From an uncultured Brevinema sp. (lineage in GTDB: Bacteria > Spirochaetota > Brevinematia > Brevinematales > Brevinemataceae): a DNA stretch of 9,718 nucleotides. This document shows, piece after piece, positions 1-6,615 of this stretch. Position numbers and translations under genes: made by a program. The notes below the pieces were generated by a model. That model ran no database searches. It worked only from the letters and a program-made list of their open reading frames with translations, and was not told the DNA's origin. Each line of letters starts with the position of its first letter. The first letter of the stretch is position 1. Where the stretch lies: positions 1-9,718 of the forward strand of contig CAMRBT010000048.1 in the NCBI GenBank assembly GCA_947040475.1. Reading direction: 5' to 3'.

Positions 1-746
1 TCTTTTTTGTCTGCCCAACGCTTGATCAAGGATTCTGCGAGATCACCAAAATTAGCACCAAAGCTCATCGCGAAACCAAAAAGAGTCCATTTTAGAAGAG
101 ACCATTGAAAAGGAAGATACAAAACACCTTGTAGGTGATAGAGTAAAACACCTAATAATGTTGTTAAAATTAAGGATCCAAAATAACCTTCTAAAGTTTT
201 TGATTTGCTTGGGAGCATCTCGAGTTTGTGCTTACCAAATGCCATACCTGTAAACAATCCAAAAGCATCACTGAGCCAACAAAATGTAAACAATAATACA
301 ATCGCCCATGAACTAGGTTGTGCAAATTTAATAAGGAGAAATTGAGGATATATTAATACAAGGGTACTATATACAATAAGATAAAAGCCAATATTTTCAA
401 AGTTTTTAGAATAATCATGTGCTTTTAAAATTTCTCTACCAACAGTATAGTAGAAGAAGATAAGGAAGAAAACAGATTGTCCTACGATAAGAGTAGAGAA
501 ATCAACAATCTTCATTCCAAATAAATAAAAAAACAAAGCAGATAAAGAAGACAAAACTCCTATTAAAAAGAAAGGGTACTGTACATCTTTTTTGTCTTTA
601 ACAAGATTCATTAGTTCAAAATTGAGAATAAATCCAATAATAATAACTAGAAAAAAAGCAGGTAATTCTTTCCACATAGATGAAAATAGAAATATGCTAA
701 CAAAAAGAGGAATACCAATTACTGCTGTTAATATGCGTTTTATCAT
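1..746 (-). CDS. cdsA: phosphatidate cytidylyltransferase (CDP-diglyceride synthase), C-terminus cut by window edge
   Basis: Integral membrane enzyme that makes CDP-diacylglycerol from phosphatidic acid and CTP, the precursor of bacterial phospholipids. The window holds 248 codons plus two bases; family members are usually about 265-285 residues, so only the extreme C-terminus is missing. Several hydrophobic helices precede a conserved stretch with WLSDAFG (residues 157-163), GKHK (171-174) and KSKTLEGYFGS (181-191). The family signature begins at residue 234: GDLAESLIKRWADKK matches the S-x-x-K-R-x(4)-K-D pattern, with the following Asp cut through by the edge. The ATG follows the uppS stop by 17 bases and has an AAGGAAA-type ribosome site about 7 bases upstream, so it is the third gene of frr-uppS-cdsA. 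In many bacteria dxr comes next, but that lies outside the window. Confidence 0.95.
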   Translation of the reverse strand, partial: MIKRILTAVIGIPLFVSIFLFSSMWKELPAFFLVIIIGFILNFELMNLVKDKKDVQYPFFLIGVLSSLSALFFYLFGMKIVDFSTLIVGQSVFFLIFFYYTVGREILKAHDYSKNFENIGFYLIVYSTLVLIYPQFLLIKFAQPSSWAIVLLFTFCWLSDAFGLFTGMAFGKHKLEMLPSKSKTLEGYFGSLILTTLLGVLLYHLQGVLYLPFQWSLLKWTLFGFAMSFGANFGDLAESLIKRWADKK

Positions 747-763
747 AATGTTTTCCTTTTATA

Positions 764-1462
764 TTAAGTACCATAACGACGGTGACGATTTTGAAATTCT
801 TCTAAAGCTATTAAAAAATCAGCAGGACTAAAATCTGGCCATAATTTGCTAGAGAAATAAAATTCTGAATAAGCACATTGCCATAACATGAAATTACTAA
901 TTCTAAACTCATTAGAAGTCCGAATTAAGAGATCAACTGGTGGTAAATCCCCATTCCAAAGAAGAGACTCTATGTATTCTTTGGTGACATCTTCTTCTTG
1001 GATTTGACCTGCTAAGCTCTCTTGTACAATAGTTTTTCCAATGTTAATAAATTCTTCTTGTGCTCCATAATTGAAACAAATATTAAGAATAAATGCACCG
1101 GAAGAACATAAAGCAGTAGCTTGATTGAGTTTTTTTAATAAGCTTGAAGACAAGCCTTTTTGCGATCCTGAAATACGAAGTTGAATATTATTTTCTTTTA
1201 ATTCTTGTGAAAATTTATCCATCACATTTTCTAAAAGAGAAAATAGTTGCTGGACTTCAAGCTTTGATCTATTAAAATTTTCTGTAGAAAAAGCATAAAA
1301 ACTCAAGATCTTAGGTCCAGAATCTTTACATTCTTTTAATATTTTTCTTAATGCCTCAAATCCAGCTTCATGCCCTTTTGCGGTATTAAGATTATTCTGT
1401 TTAGCCCAACGTCTATTTCCATCGGGAATAATAGCCACATGGGTGATTGTTTTGGGAGTCAT
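764..1462 (-). CDS. uppS: undecaprenyl diphosphate synthase (cis-prenyltransferase)
   Basis: Cytosolic cis-prenyltransferase that extends farnesyl diphosphate with isopentenyl diphosphate to give the C55 lipid carrier for peptidoglycan and other envelope polymers. At 232 residues it is slightly short but complete. The P-loop IIPDGNRRWAKQ (11-22) carries the Mg-binding Asp14. LSFYAFSTENFNRS (53-66) and FNYGAQEEF (130-138) follow, then VDLLIRTSNEFRISNF (176-191) with Arg181, Arg187 and Ser189, and the metal-ligand candidate Glu200 in AYSEFYF. Asn184 sits where the family usually has Gly (RTSGE or RTGGE). The gene starts 6 bases after the frr stop; a GGAAGTG ribosome site overlaps the last frr codons, implying co-transcription and probably coupled translation. 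Confidence 0.97.
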   Translation of the reverse strand: MTPKTITHVAIIPDGNRRWAKQNNLNTAKGHEAGFEALRKILKECKDSGPKILSFYAFSTENFNRSKLEVQQLFSLLENVMDKFSQELKENNIQLRISGSQKGLSSSLLKKLNQATALCSSGAFILNICFNYGAQEEFINIGKTIVQESLAGQIQEEDVTKEYIESLLWNGDLPPVDLLIRTSNEFRISNFMLWQCAYSEFYFSSKLWPDFSPADFLIALEEFQNRHRRYGT

Positions 1463-1468
1463 AAAAAT

Positions 1469-2029
1469 CTACACTTCCATAATGTCAGTTTCTTTAGTTT
1501 TCATAAGATTTTCTATAGTAGTAATATAAGTATCGGTTTCTTTTTGTACAAAATCAAGTTCTTTTCTGAGACCATCTTCACCAAATTCTTTAGTGAATTC
1601 TTTTAGTTTGTTATTTGTATCTCTACGAACATTGCGAATAGCGACTTTTGAATCTTCAGCAATGCCTTTAGCATATTTTACAAGCTCTTTTTTACGCTGT
1701 TCTGTTAGTGCGGGAACATTAATGCGTAATACTTTACCATCGTTAACAACAGAAAAATCAAGACCAGTATTGTGAATTCCTTTTTCCATATCTTTTAGGA
1801 GTGCTTTGTCCCAAGGTTCGATGACGATTTGATGGGGATCTGGCACAGAAAGTGCTGAAGAATTTTTGATAGTAGTCATTTGTCCGTAAGCTTCGAAGAC
1901 AATATCTTCAACCATTACGATGCTTGCACGACCTGCTTTTAATCGATTAAATTCGTCTTTTAAAAATTGTATTGCTTTATCCATGCTCTGTTGGGCTTCT
2001 TGTTTATACGCCTCATATTCTGGATTCAT
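1469..2029 (-). CDS. frr: ribosome recycling factor
   Basis: Splits post-termination ribosomes together with EF-G. The protein is 186 residues, the usual length. Recognisable blocks are RLKAGRAS (29-36), EAYGQMTTI (46-54), the PDPHQIVIEPWDK segment (63-75) with the conserved PWD, INVPALTEQRKKELVKYAK (103-121) and NVRRDTNNKLK (133-143). The Pro that often follows GRAS is replaced here by Ile-Val. The start is well supported by an AGGAGG at 2035-2040, five bases from the ATG. It is the first gene of the frr-uppS-cdsA transcript and has its own near-consensus promoter. The pyrH and tsf genes that often precede frr are absent; a sigma-factor gene lies upstream instead. Confidence 0.98.
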   Translation of the reverse strand: MNPEYEAYKQEAQQSMDKAIQFLKDEFNRLKAGRASIVMVEDIVFEAYGQMTTIKNSSALSVPDPHQIVIEPWDKALLKDMEKGIHNTGLDFSVVNDGKVLRINVPALTEQRKKELVKYAKGIAEDSKVAIRNVRRDTNNKLKEFTKEFGEDGLRKELDFVQKETDTYITTIENLMKTKETDIMEV

Positions 2030-2034
2030 AGAAT

Positions 2035-2040
2035 CCTCCT
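2035..2040 (-). promoter_or_regulatory. consensus Shine-Dalgarno site of frr
   Basis: AGGAGG on the minus strand, five bases before the frr ATG. It is the best ribosome site in the window and fixes the frr start. Confidence 0.9.
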
Positions 2041-2067
2041 ATTTAGATTCAAAATTGTTATTTTATT

Positions 2068-2096
2068 ATTTTACAGTGTATTACTAAAATAGTCAA
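2068..2096 (-). promoter_or_regulatory. sigma70-type promoter of frr-uppS-cdsA
   Basis: On the minus strand TTGACT (2091-2096) and TAAAAT (2068-2073) are separated by exactly 17 bases. Each box has five of six consensus bases. It lies between the terminator of the sigma-factor gene and the frr ribosome site, giving a leader of roughly 30 bases. Seen directly; activity is inferred. Confidence 0.8.
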
Positions 2097-2106
2097 GAAT
2101 AATCAT

Positions 2107-2132
2107 AAAAACTCCCAAAACTTGGGAGTTTT
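2107..2132 (-). terminator. Rho-independent terminator of the sigma-factor gene
   Basis: Perfect 11-bp stem (2108-2118 with 2122-2132) whose core is CTCCCAA/TTGGGAG, with a 3-base loop. On the minus strand the stem runs into five T residues. It lies 24 bases past the sigma-factor stop and just upstream of the frr promoter, so it insulates the two units. Plus-strand T runs would let it work both ways, but no plus-strand gene ends here. Confidence 0.88.
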
Positions 2133-2155
2133 ATCTTTTTATCGTAGTATTTAAA

Positions 2156-3070
2156 TTAACCAAAATATAAAATCATTTGTTTTTCTTTAGCAATTTGTTT
2201 TATATGTTCTAACGACTGCTTTTCTAACTGTCTTATTCTTTCTTTTGTTAAACCCAATAAAACACCAATTTTTGATAGAGATAAACACTCAGTATCATTC
2301 AATCCAAAGCGATGGATCAGAATAAAGCGCTCTCTTTCGGGAAGGTGTTGAAGTAATTCTTCTATATTATGGGATAATGATTGTACCATAATATCTTGTT
2401 CAGGTGTGAATTTATGATCTGGGATTTCATGAGTATTTGCATCATTTGAATCATGCATGGTGAGTTCTTCTAGGGAGGTGTGCCCATTGGCTAAATCAAG
2501 GATTCTTTTGATTTCTTGTCTATGGATACCAAGATGGGATTCGATTTCTATTTCTGTAGGTTTTTTACTATTTATTTTTGTGTATTCATCGATATATTTG
2601 GCAATTTTAAATAATTCATTGGTTCTGTTCATAGGTAGTCTTATCATTCTTGATTTTTCAGAGATTGCTTTCATGATAGATTGTTTTATCCACCATACCG
2701 CATAAGAAATGAAATGATACCCTAATAAATGATCAAATTTGTCAACAGCGGTTAATAGACCTACATTTCCTTCGTTAATAAGATCAGAAAGAGCTATATT
2801 ATTACCTTGATATTTTTTGGCTACAGAAACTACAAAGCGTAGATTTGAAGTAATTAATTTATTTTTAATAAATTCACATTCTGGACACAGTTGATGAGAA
2901 GGGTTTTCTTTTTTGAGTGGTTGACAACATAGACCATAGTGAGAGGTGAGCTCTTCTTCCTCTTCTCTTTTTAAGAGAGGGATTCTATCAATTTCTTTTA
3001 AGTATGAGGACATACTATTGATAGATTGAGCTTGATTTGTGGGGTGCTTTTCGACAGAGGGATGTTTCAT
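2156..3070 (-). CDS. sigma70-family (group 2, RpoD/RpoS-like) sigma factor with a Cys-containing insertion
   Basis: RNA polymerase sigma subunit that directs promoter choice; 304 residues. Region 1.1 is absent. Region 1.2 is at about 20-42 (SSYLKEIDRIPLLKREEEEE). Regions 2.1-2.4 span about 67-146, including LRFVVSVAKKY, DLINEGNVGLLTAVDKFD and the melting segment SYAVWWIKQSI. Region 3 is at about 150-215 and region 4 at 233-295, with LPERERFILIHRFGL and the helix-turn-helix LTKERIRQLE. Between regions 1.2 and 2.1 there are about 20 extra residues holding Cys48, Cys49, Cys62 and Cys65 with His44 and His59. Met133 sits where housekeeping sigma has the -12-contacting Thr. The length and missing region 1.1 suggest an alternative (RpoS-like) rather than the primary factor, which is inference. 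AGGAG at 3079-3083 supports the start. It is divergent from acpS. Confidence 0.92.
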   Translation of the reverse strand: MKHPSVEKHPTNQAQSINSMSSYLKEIDRIPLLKREEEEELTSHYGLCCQPLKKENPSHQLCPECEFIKNKLITSNLRFVVSVAKKYQGNNIALSDLINEGNVGLLTAVDKFDHLLGYHFISYAVWWIKQSIMKAISEKSRMIRLPMNRTNELFKIAKYIDEYTKINSKKPTEIEIESHLGIHRQEIKRILDLANGHTSLEELTMHDSNDANTHEIPDHKFTPEQDIMVQSLSHNIEELLQHLPERERFILIHRFGLNDTECLSLSKIGVLLGLTKERIRQLEKQSLEHIKQIAKEKQMILYFG

Positions 3071-3091
3071 AGTTGAGACTCCTATTTTTTA

Positions 3092-3149
3092 AATATATGA
3101 ATATGATATTAATTGTAATAATAAATTTTGCCTTAATATATGAATATGA
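3092..3149. repeat. 15-bp direct repeat upstream of the sigma-factor gene
   Basis: AATATATGAATATGA occurs perfectly at 3092-3106 and 3135-3149, a 43-base pitch. On the minus strand the second copy covers the proposed -10 box of the sigma gene and the first lies in its leader. This would suit a repressor or autoregulatory site. The sequence is AT-rich, so part of the match may be compositional. Confidence 0.55.
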
Positions 3150-3171
3150 ATATAAATTTATCACATGTCAA
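3143..3171 (-). promoter_or_regulatory. putative promoter of the sigma-factor gene
   Basis: On the minus strand a perfect TTGACA (3166-3171) is followed after 17 bases by CATATT (3143-3148), four of six consensus bases. Transcription would begin near 3136, leaving a leader of about 65 bases before the ATG at 3070. The weak -10 overlaps one copy of a direct repeat. Confidence 0.55.
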
Positions 3172-3230
3172 ATATATCGTCATTTTTTTTAATATACTTA
3201 TATTAATACTTTGGAATCACTAATTATTAT

Positions 3231-3259
3231 TTGACATATGGTGCTAGGTAAATTACAAT
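3231..3259 (+). promoter_or_regulatory. promoter of acpS
   Basis: Perfect TTGACA at 3231-3236, a 17-base spacer, then TACAAT at 3254-3259 (five of six). The inferred start near 3266 gives a very short leader, with the AAGGTGG ribosome site at 3268-3274 immediately inside it. Its -35 is one arm of an inverted repeat shared with the divergent sigma-gene promoter. Confidence 0.78.
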
Positions 3260-3281
3260 ATGATAGTAAGGTGGGTTTTAT

Positions 3282-3629
3282 ATGCTAGGTATTGATCTTA
3301 TAGAAGTGAGTAGAATCAAAAAATTCATAGACTCAAAAACAAAGCAACAATTATTAAGAGTTTTTACACAAACAGAAATTGATTATGCCTTTTCATCTCA
3401 TAATAAATATCAGCGTTTTGCTGCTCGTTTTGCCGTGAAAGAAGCTTTTTATAAAGCTTTTGGTACTGGCAATTTATCCGAAATAGAGTTAGCCCATGAT
3501 GGTAAAAAACCTATGATAAATCTTTATGGGGCAACAAAAGAACAATGGAATTGTAGTGCTTATATTGGTGTTTTGGTGAGTGTTTCTCATACAGAACACT
3601 ATGCAACAGCTACGGTATTACTACAATAG
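3282..3629 (+). CDS. acpS: holo-[acyl-carrier-protein] synthase
   Basis: Transfers 4'-phosphopantetheine from coenzyme A to the serine of apo-ACP, activating fatty-acid synthesis; normally a cytosolic trimer. The protein is 115 residues, within the family range. GIDLIEVSRI (3-12) carries the Mg-binding Asp5. VFTQTEIDY (27-35), FAARFAVKEAFYKAFGTG (46-63) with the second metal ligand Glu54, KKPMINLYG (75-83) and VSVSHTEHYATA (99-110) follow in family order. The start is set by AAGGTGG seven bases upstream of the ATG. The gene stands alone on the plus strand, divergent from the sigma factor and convergent with the HAD phosphatase, so it has its own promoter and terminator. Confidence 0.97.
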   Translation: MLGIDLIEVSRIKKFIDSKTKQQLLRVFTQTEIDYAFSSHNKYQRFAARFAVKEAFYKAFGTGNLSEIELAHDGKKPMINLYGATKEQWNCSAYIGVLVSVSHTEHYATATVLLQ

Positions 3630-3650
3630 ACATTATAAAAAAACAGCACA

Positions 3651-3677
3651 AAAAAACCCAGTTTATACTGGGTTTTT
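3651..3677. terminator. bidirectional Rho-independent terminator between acpS and the HAD phosphatase
   Basis: Perfect 11-bp stem (3652-3662 with 3667-3677), core ACCCAGT/ACTGGGT, loop TTAT. The right arm ends in five T on the plus strand and the left arm gives a seven-T run on the minus strand. It can therefore end both acpS and the convergent operon whose last stop is at 3701-3703. Confidence 0.9.
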
Positions 3678-3700
3678 ATTTTATAAAAGTGTCTAAGATT

Positions 3701-4354
3701 TTAGATATATTCTAATAACTCTAGAGGTTTATTGATAAAAGTTTTTGCTCCCACTTGAGTGAGCTCTTCAACAGATCTCAATCCCCAAGTCACAGCTATA
3801 GGATGAATTCCTGCTCCTAGTGCTGTTTTTATATCGGTATCTCCATCACCTACAAAAGCAATCTCATGAGGATCTATATTCATTTGTTTGATAACTTCTA
3901 AAGTTGATTGAGGATTTGGTTTGAGGGGCATTCCAGAACGAGCTCCAAAAATCACCATAAATTCCCATTTACCCATCAAAAATTTTACTATTTCTTGTAA
4001 AAAGGGATCTGGTTTGTTAGATAAAATAGCCATAGGTATTTTGTTAATCATGAGCTGATCCAATAAATCAGCAATTCCAGGGTAGAGACAGGTATTATTT
4101 TGCCAAGATTGGCTATATTTTTGAGCCATTAACTCTAAGGAACGAGCAATAATTTTTTTGTTCTCTCTCTGTTTTTCAGGTAAAGCATCAATAACAAGTT
4201 TATCAATACCGTTTCCTATTTTTTTTATGGCTTCTTCCAAGCTTAATGTCGGAAAATTTTGACTAGATAGTGCAAAATTAACGGACTCCATCAGATCTTG
4301 TACGGAATCAGTCAATGTTCCATCCAGATCAAAGATAAAAGCTTTAAATTTCAT
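3701..4354 (-). CDS. gph: HAD-superfamily phosphatase, phosphoglycolate phosphatase-like
   Basis: Haloacid-dehalogenase-fold phosphatase, most like phosphoglycolate phosphatase, which clears 2-phosphoglycolate released from damaged DNA ends or oxygenase activity. All four HAD motifs are present in 217 residues: FDLDGTLTDS (8-17) with nucleophile Asp9 and acid/base Asp11; ILSNK (110-114) with Ser112; Lys145 in LKPNP; and VGDGDTDI (168-175) with Asp170 and Asp174. A helical cap lies between motifs I and II, at about residues 18-85. The ATG has an AGGA about 8 bases upstream and lies 25 bases after the stop of the upstream gene, so it is probably the last gene of a three-gene operon. Family is sure; exact substrate is not, because related HAD enzymes include pyrophosphatases and other sugar phosphatases. 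Confidence 0.85.
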   Translation of the reverse strand: MKFKAFIFDLDGTLTDSVQDLMESVNFALSSQNFPTLSLEEAIKKIGNGIDKLVIDALPEKQRENKKIIARSLELMAQKYSQSWQNNTCLYPGIADLLDQLMINKIPMAILSNKPDPFLQEIVKFLMGKWEFMVIFGARSGMPLKPNPQSTLEVIKQMNIDPHEIAFVGDGDTDIKTALGAGIHPIAVTWGLRSVEELTQVGAKTFINKPLELLEYI

Positions 4355-4379
4355 AATGGTGTCCTATTTAAATAAATTT

Positions 4380-6044
4380 TTAACTATATTTTTTATAAAT
4401 ATCTCTCAAAGAGGGATGGTTAGGGGTGAATTTTTTACTTTCTGTTACTAGCTCAAGAGCTTGTTTTGTTTTATTTTCTGATAGATACTGGGAGATAGTT
4501 TGTGCATATGTTACACCTAAATTATGAATAGTGTTTCTATCATTTTTAAAATCGAGGGCATATTTGTAAAATTCTATTGCTTTTAAGTATTCTTTACTAT
4601 CAATAAAATACTGGGCAGAGTTTGCTGATACGATAAATCCATTATCTTTAATTAAACGAGTATTACCTAATTTTTCTCTACCTTTGACCATGATTTGAAC
4701 AGCATCATCGAATTTTTTTGCATTAAAATTATTTTCAGCTAATTTAGTATAATAATTTCCAAGAGAATCTTGTATGAGATCTTCAGGAAATTCTGAAATA
4801 AAATCTATAAACTCAAAATTTTCTGTTAAATTGTTTGGATTTCTAGCACTATCTAGCACAAATGCTTTACTTAATTCTTGAATTAAAAACTTTATATTAC
4901 GATATTTTTTATCATATTCCCATAAATTTTTAATATTTTTTTTAGCGGCTATAAGATCTTGATTAGTTTTTAAATAATGCATAGAAGTTCGATCATAACG
5001 CATTATTTGTAATTTTTTATAATTTTGAGGAGTAATAAAAACTTGAGCACTATTGAGAAAGATATCAATATCTTCCTCAATAGCTTTTGCTTTTATCATT
5101 TTTTCCAATGCAATCTCTACACCTGCTAGGTAATTTCCTTTAAGTTTCACTTGTTGTTGAGGAAAACGAGCCAACCCCTCTTCTAGGATAGAAAGAGTCT
5201 TTAGATAGTCTTGTACAGATCCTTGTCTCTTTTTATGATTGTAAATATAAGAGGAATAATTTAAATATCCAGTATGGAGATTGTACTGTTCACTAGGTGA
5301 ATTTGCTAAAAAGACTTGGGCTTTAATCATGTTTTGAAATGCTTGAGCATAATTTTTATTTTTGTCATTAAAGTATGATCTATTAGAATACAATAAACCT
5401 ACTGTTTCTGTCCAACCAAGCACAACTTTTTTTTGATTAGCATTTTTATAATTAAATCCTGTTAGTTTGTTGAATTGATCTTGAGTGTTTTGGTCTGTTG
5501 AGATAGCCATTCCCTCTCTGATGGTATTTTCAATTTCGACAAGTCTACCATCTAAGGTTGCAAATGTGTATGCATGGGAAGGGAGGATTATAGCTTTTGC
5601 CTCTATTCCAAAAGATCTAAGCATAATATTCATTAAGACTGTTCCCGAAAGACAATTAAAATGTCTTGATTCAAAAACTTCTTTAAGGGTTGTTGCTGAT
5701 AATTTGTAGGCTTTATAAACCTTATCATGTAAATAATAACCAATAGCTTGTGCAATTTGGTGTTGTGTATGACCACTAGGGAGGCTTTCTTCGATTTCTT
5801 TTTTCCAACGCTCTATCTCTGAGGCATAAAAAGAATAGTTTTGCGGTTCTACATCACTAGCGATTAAAGCTGCAAGAATATCTGTAGTATTGTCTATATT
5901 TTTTAAGAAATTTTCTTCATGTTCATGGGCTGGGACAATAAATTTAGAATAAAATCCAAAGACAGGTAAGGTTAGAGAATTTAAAAAAGTAAATAACAAA
6001 AAAAGAGCAAGGGCTCTACTTTTTATTTTCGAGGGGAATAACAT
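4380..6044 (-). CDS. exported transglutaminase-like (Cys-His-Glu) protein with C-terminal TPR-like repeats
   Basis: No specific function recognised. The 554-residue protein starts with a signal peptide or N-terminal anchor: Lys/Arg-containing residues 1-10, a hydrophobic core about 11-30, and a possible cleavage after VFG. Residues about 95-180 look like a transglutaminase-like/cysteine-protease core. FNCLSGTVLMNIMLRSFGIEA (129-149) supplies the candidate nucleophile Cys131, PSHAYTF (155-161) supplies His157, and VEIENT (169-174) supplies an acidic partner, probably Glu172. From about 225 the protein is helical, with TPR-like pairs near 428-460, 472-500 and 505-540. An AGGAG at 6052-6056, inside the upstream gene, is seven bases from the ATG; the two genes overlap by 29 bases. 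An outer-envelope or periplasmic role is inferred from the signal sequence. Confidence 0.75.
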   Translation of the reverse strand: MLFPSKIKSRALALFLLFTFLNSLTLPVFGFYSKFIVPAHEHEENFLKNIDNTTDILAALIASDVEPQNYSFYASEIERWKKEIEESLPSGHTQHQIAQAIGYYLHDKVYKAYKLSATTLKEVFESRHFNCLSGTVLMNIMLRSFGIEAKAIILPSHAYTFATLDGRLVEIENTIREGMAISTDQNTQDQFNKLTGFNYKNANQKKVVLGWTETVGLLYSNRSYFNDKNKNYAQAFQNMIKAQVFLANSPSEQYNLHTGYLNYSSYIYNHKKRQGSVQDYLKTLSILEEGLARFPQQQVKLKGNYLAGVEIALEKMIKAKAIEEDIDIFLNSAQVFITPQNYKKLQIMRYDRTSMHYLKTNQDLIAAKKNIKNLWEYDKKYRNIKFLIQELSKAFVLDSARNPNNLTENFEFIDFISEFPEDLIQDSLGNYYTKLAENNFNAKKFDDAVQIMVKGREKLGNTRLIKDNGFIVSANSAQYFIDSKEYLKAIEFYKYALDFKNDRNTIHNLGVTYAQTISQYLSENKTKQALELVTESKKFTPNHPSLRDIYKKYS

Positions 6045-6579
6045 AATCTAGCTCCTGAATAATACTTTCTGTATCTTCTATGTTTTTTAAAGGAATTAAT
6101 GTTTCAAGAATAGTGTGGTATTCCTCTGTATCTGAATTAAAATTTGGGGATTGGGTTTTTATTTTTTTATTTTTTTTATGATTAATAATCATTATTAGTA
6201 CTAGTAATACAGAATTAAATATCTGAAGAAAAGGCAACTGCAAGGTAAAGATCAAAGAAAATCCACTAAAAATTATTCCAAACCATATTAATAAAGGCGT
6301 GATTTTGGATAGGGAATAGATATAGGCAATAATATAATGATAAATCATAAATAAGGTTAATCCTATTTGATAGCTTATAGGTTTTTGGGTAAGAATACAT
6401 AAAGAACAAAAACTCCAAATTAATAAATCTATAATAGGAGGATGTTCTTTGTGAGAAAATAGTGTTGCCAAAAAATATAAAGTAAGACCCAAGTAAGAAT
6501 AGGGAAAATAGGTAGACGCTGTAATAACCGTAATAGGAGAACTAATCAACAAAATTCCTATCAATTTATAAATAAACAC
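6016..6579 (-). CDS. small polytopic membrane protein of unknown function, GTG start
   Basis: Not recognised. The 187-residue protein has about six hydrophobic segments (roughly 4-21, 25-42, 49-64, 69-91, 95-113 and 117-133), then a basic KKNKK stop-transfer patch at 135-139 and an acidic, Ser/Thr/Glu-rich hydrophilic tail of about 50 residues that is probably cytoplasmic. The start codon is GTG, with AGGAAG at 6586-6591 six bases upstream; no ATG fits better. Its end overlaps the start of the transglutaminase-like gene by 29 bases, so the two are almost certainly translated from one message and may work together. It is first in the operon, behind an extended -10 promoter. Confidence 0.72.
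   Translation of the reverse strand: MFIYKLIGILLISSPITVITASTYFPYSYLGLTLYFLATLFSHKEHPPIIDLLIWSFCSLCILTQKPISYQIGLTLFMIYHYIIAYIYSLSKITPLLIWFGIIFSGFSLIFTLQLPFLQIFNSVLLVLIMIINHKKNKKIKTQSPNFNSDTEEYHTILETLIPLKNIEDTESIIQELDYVIPLENKK
6052..6056 (-). promoter_or_regulatory. Shine-Dalgarno site embedded in the upstream gene
   Basis: AGGAG on the minus strand, seven bases before the ATG at 6044 and inside the last codons of the membrane-protein gene. It fixes the start of the transglutaminase-like protein and makes translational coupling likely. Confidence 0.75.
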
Positions 6580-6585
6580 AAAATA

Positions 6586-6591
6586 CTTCCT
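6586..6591 (-). promoter_or_regulatory. ribosome site supporting a GTG start
   Basis: AGGAAG on the minus strand, six bases before GTG at 6577-6579. It is the main reason for accepting the non-ATG start of the membrane protein. Confidence 0.7.
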
Positions 6592-6615
6592 TTGATGTTA
6601 ATGGTATATGCCCTA

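Noticed and set aside
592..831. 79-residue plus-strand frame across the uppS-cdsA junction
   Set aside because: It crosses the junction of two clear minus-strand genes and encodes nothing recognisable.
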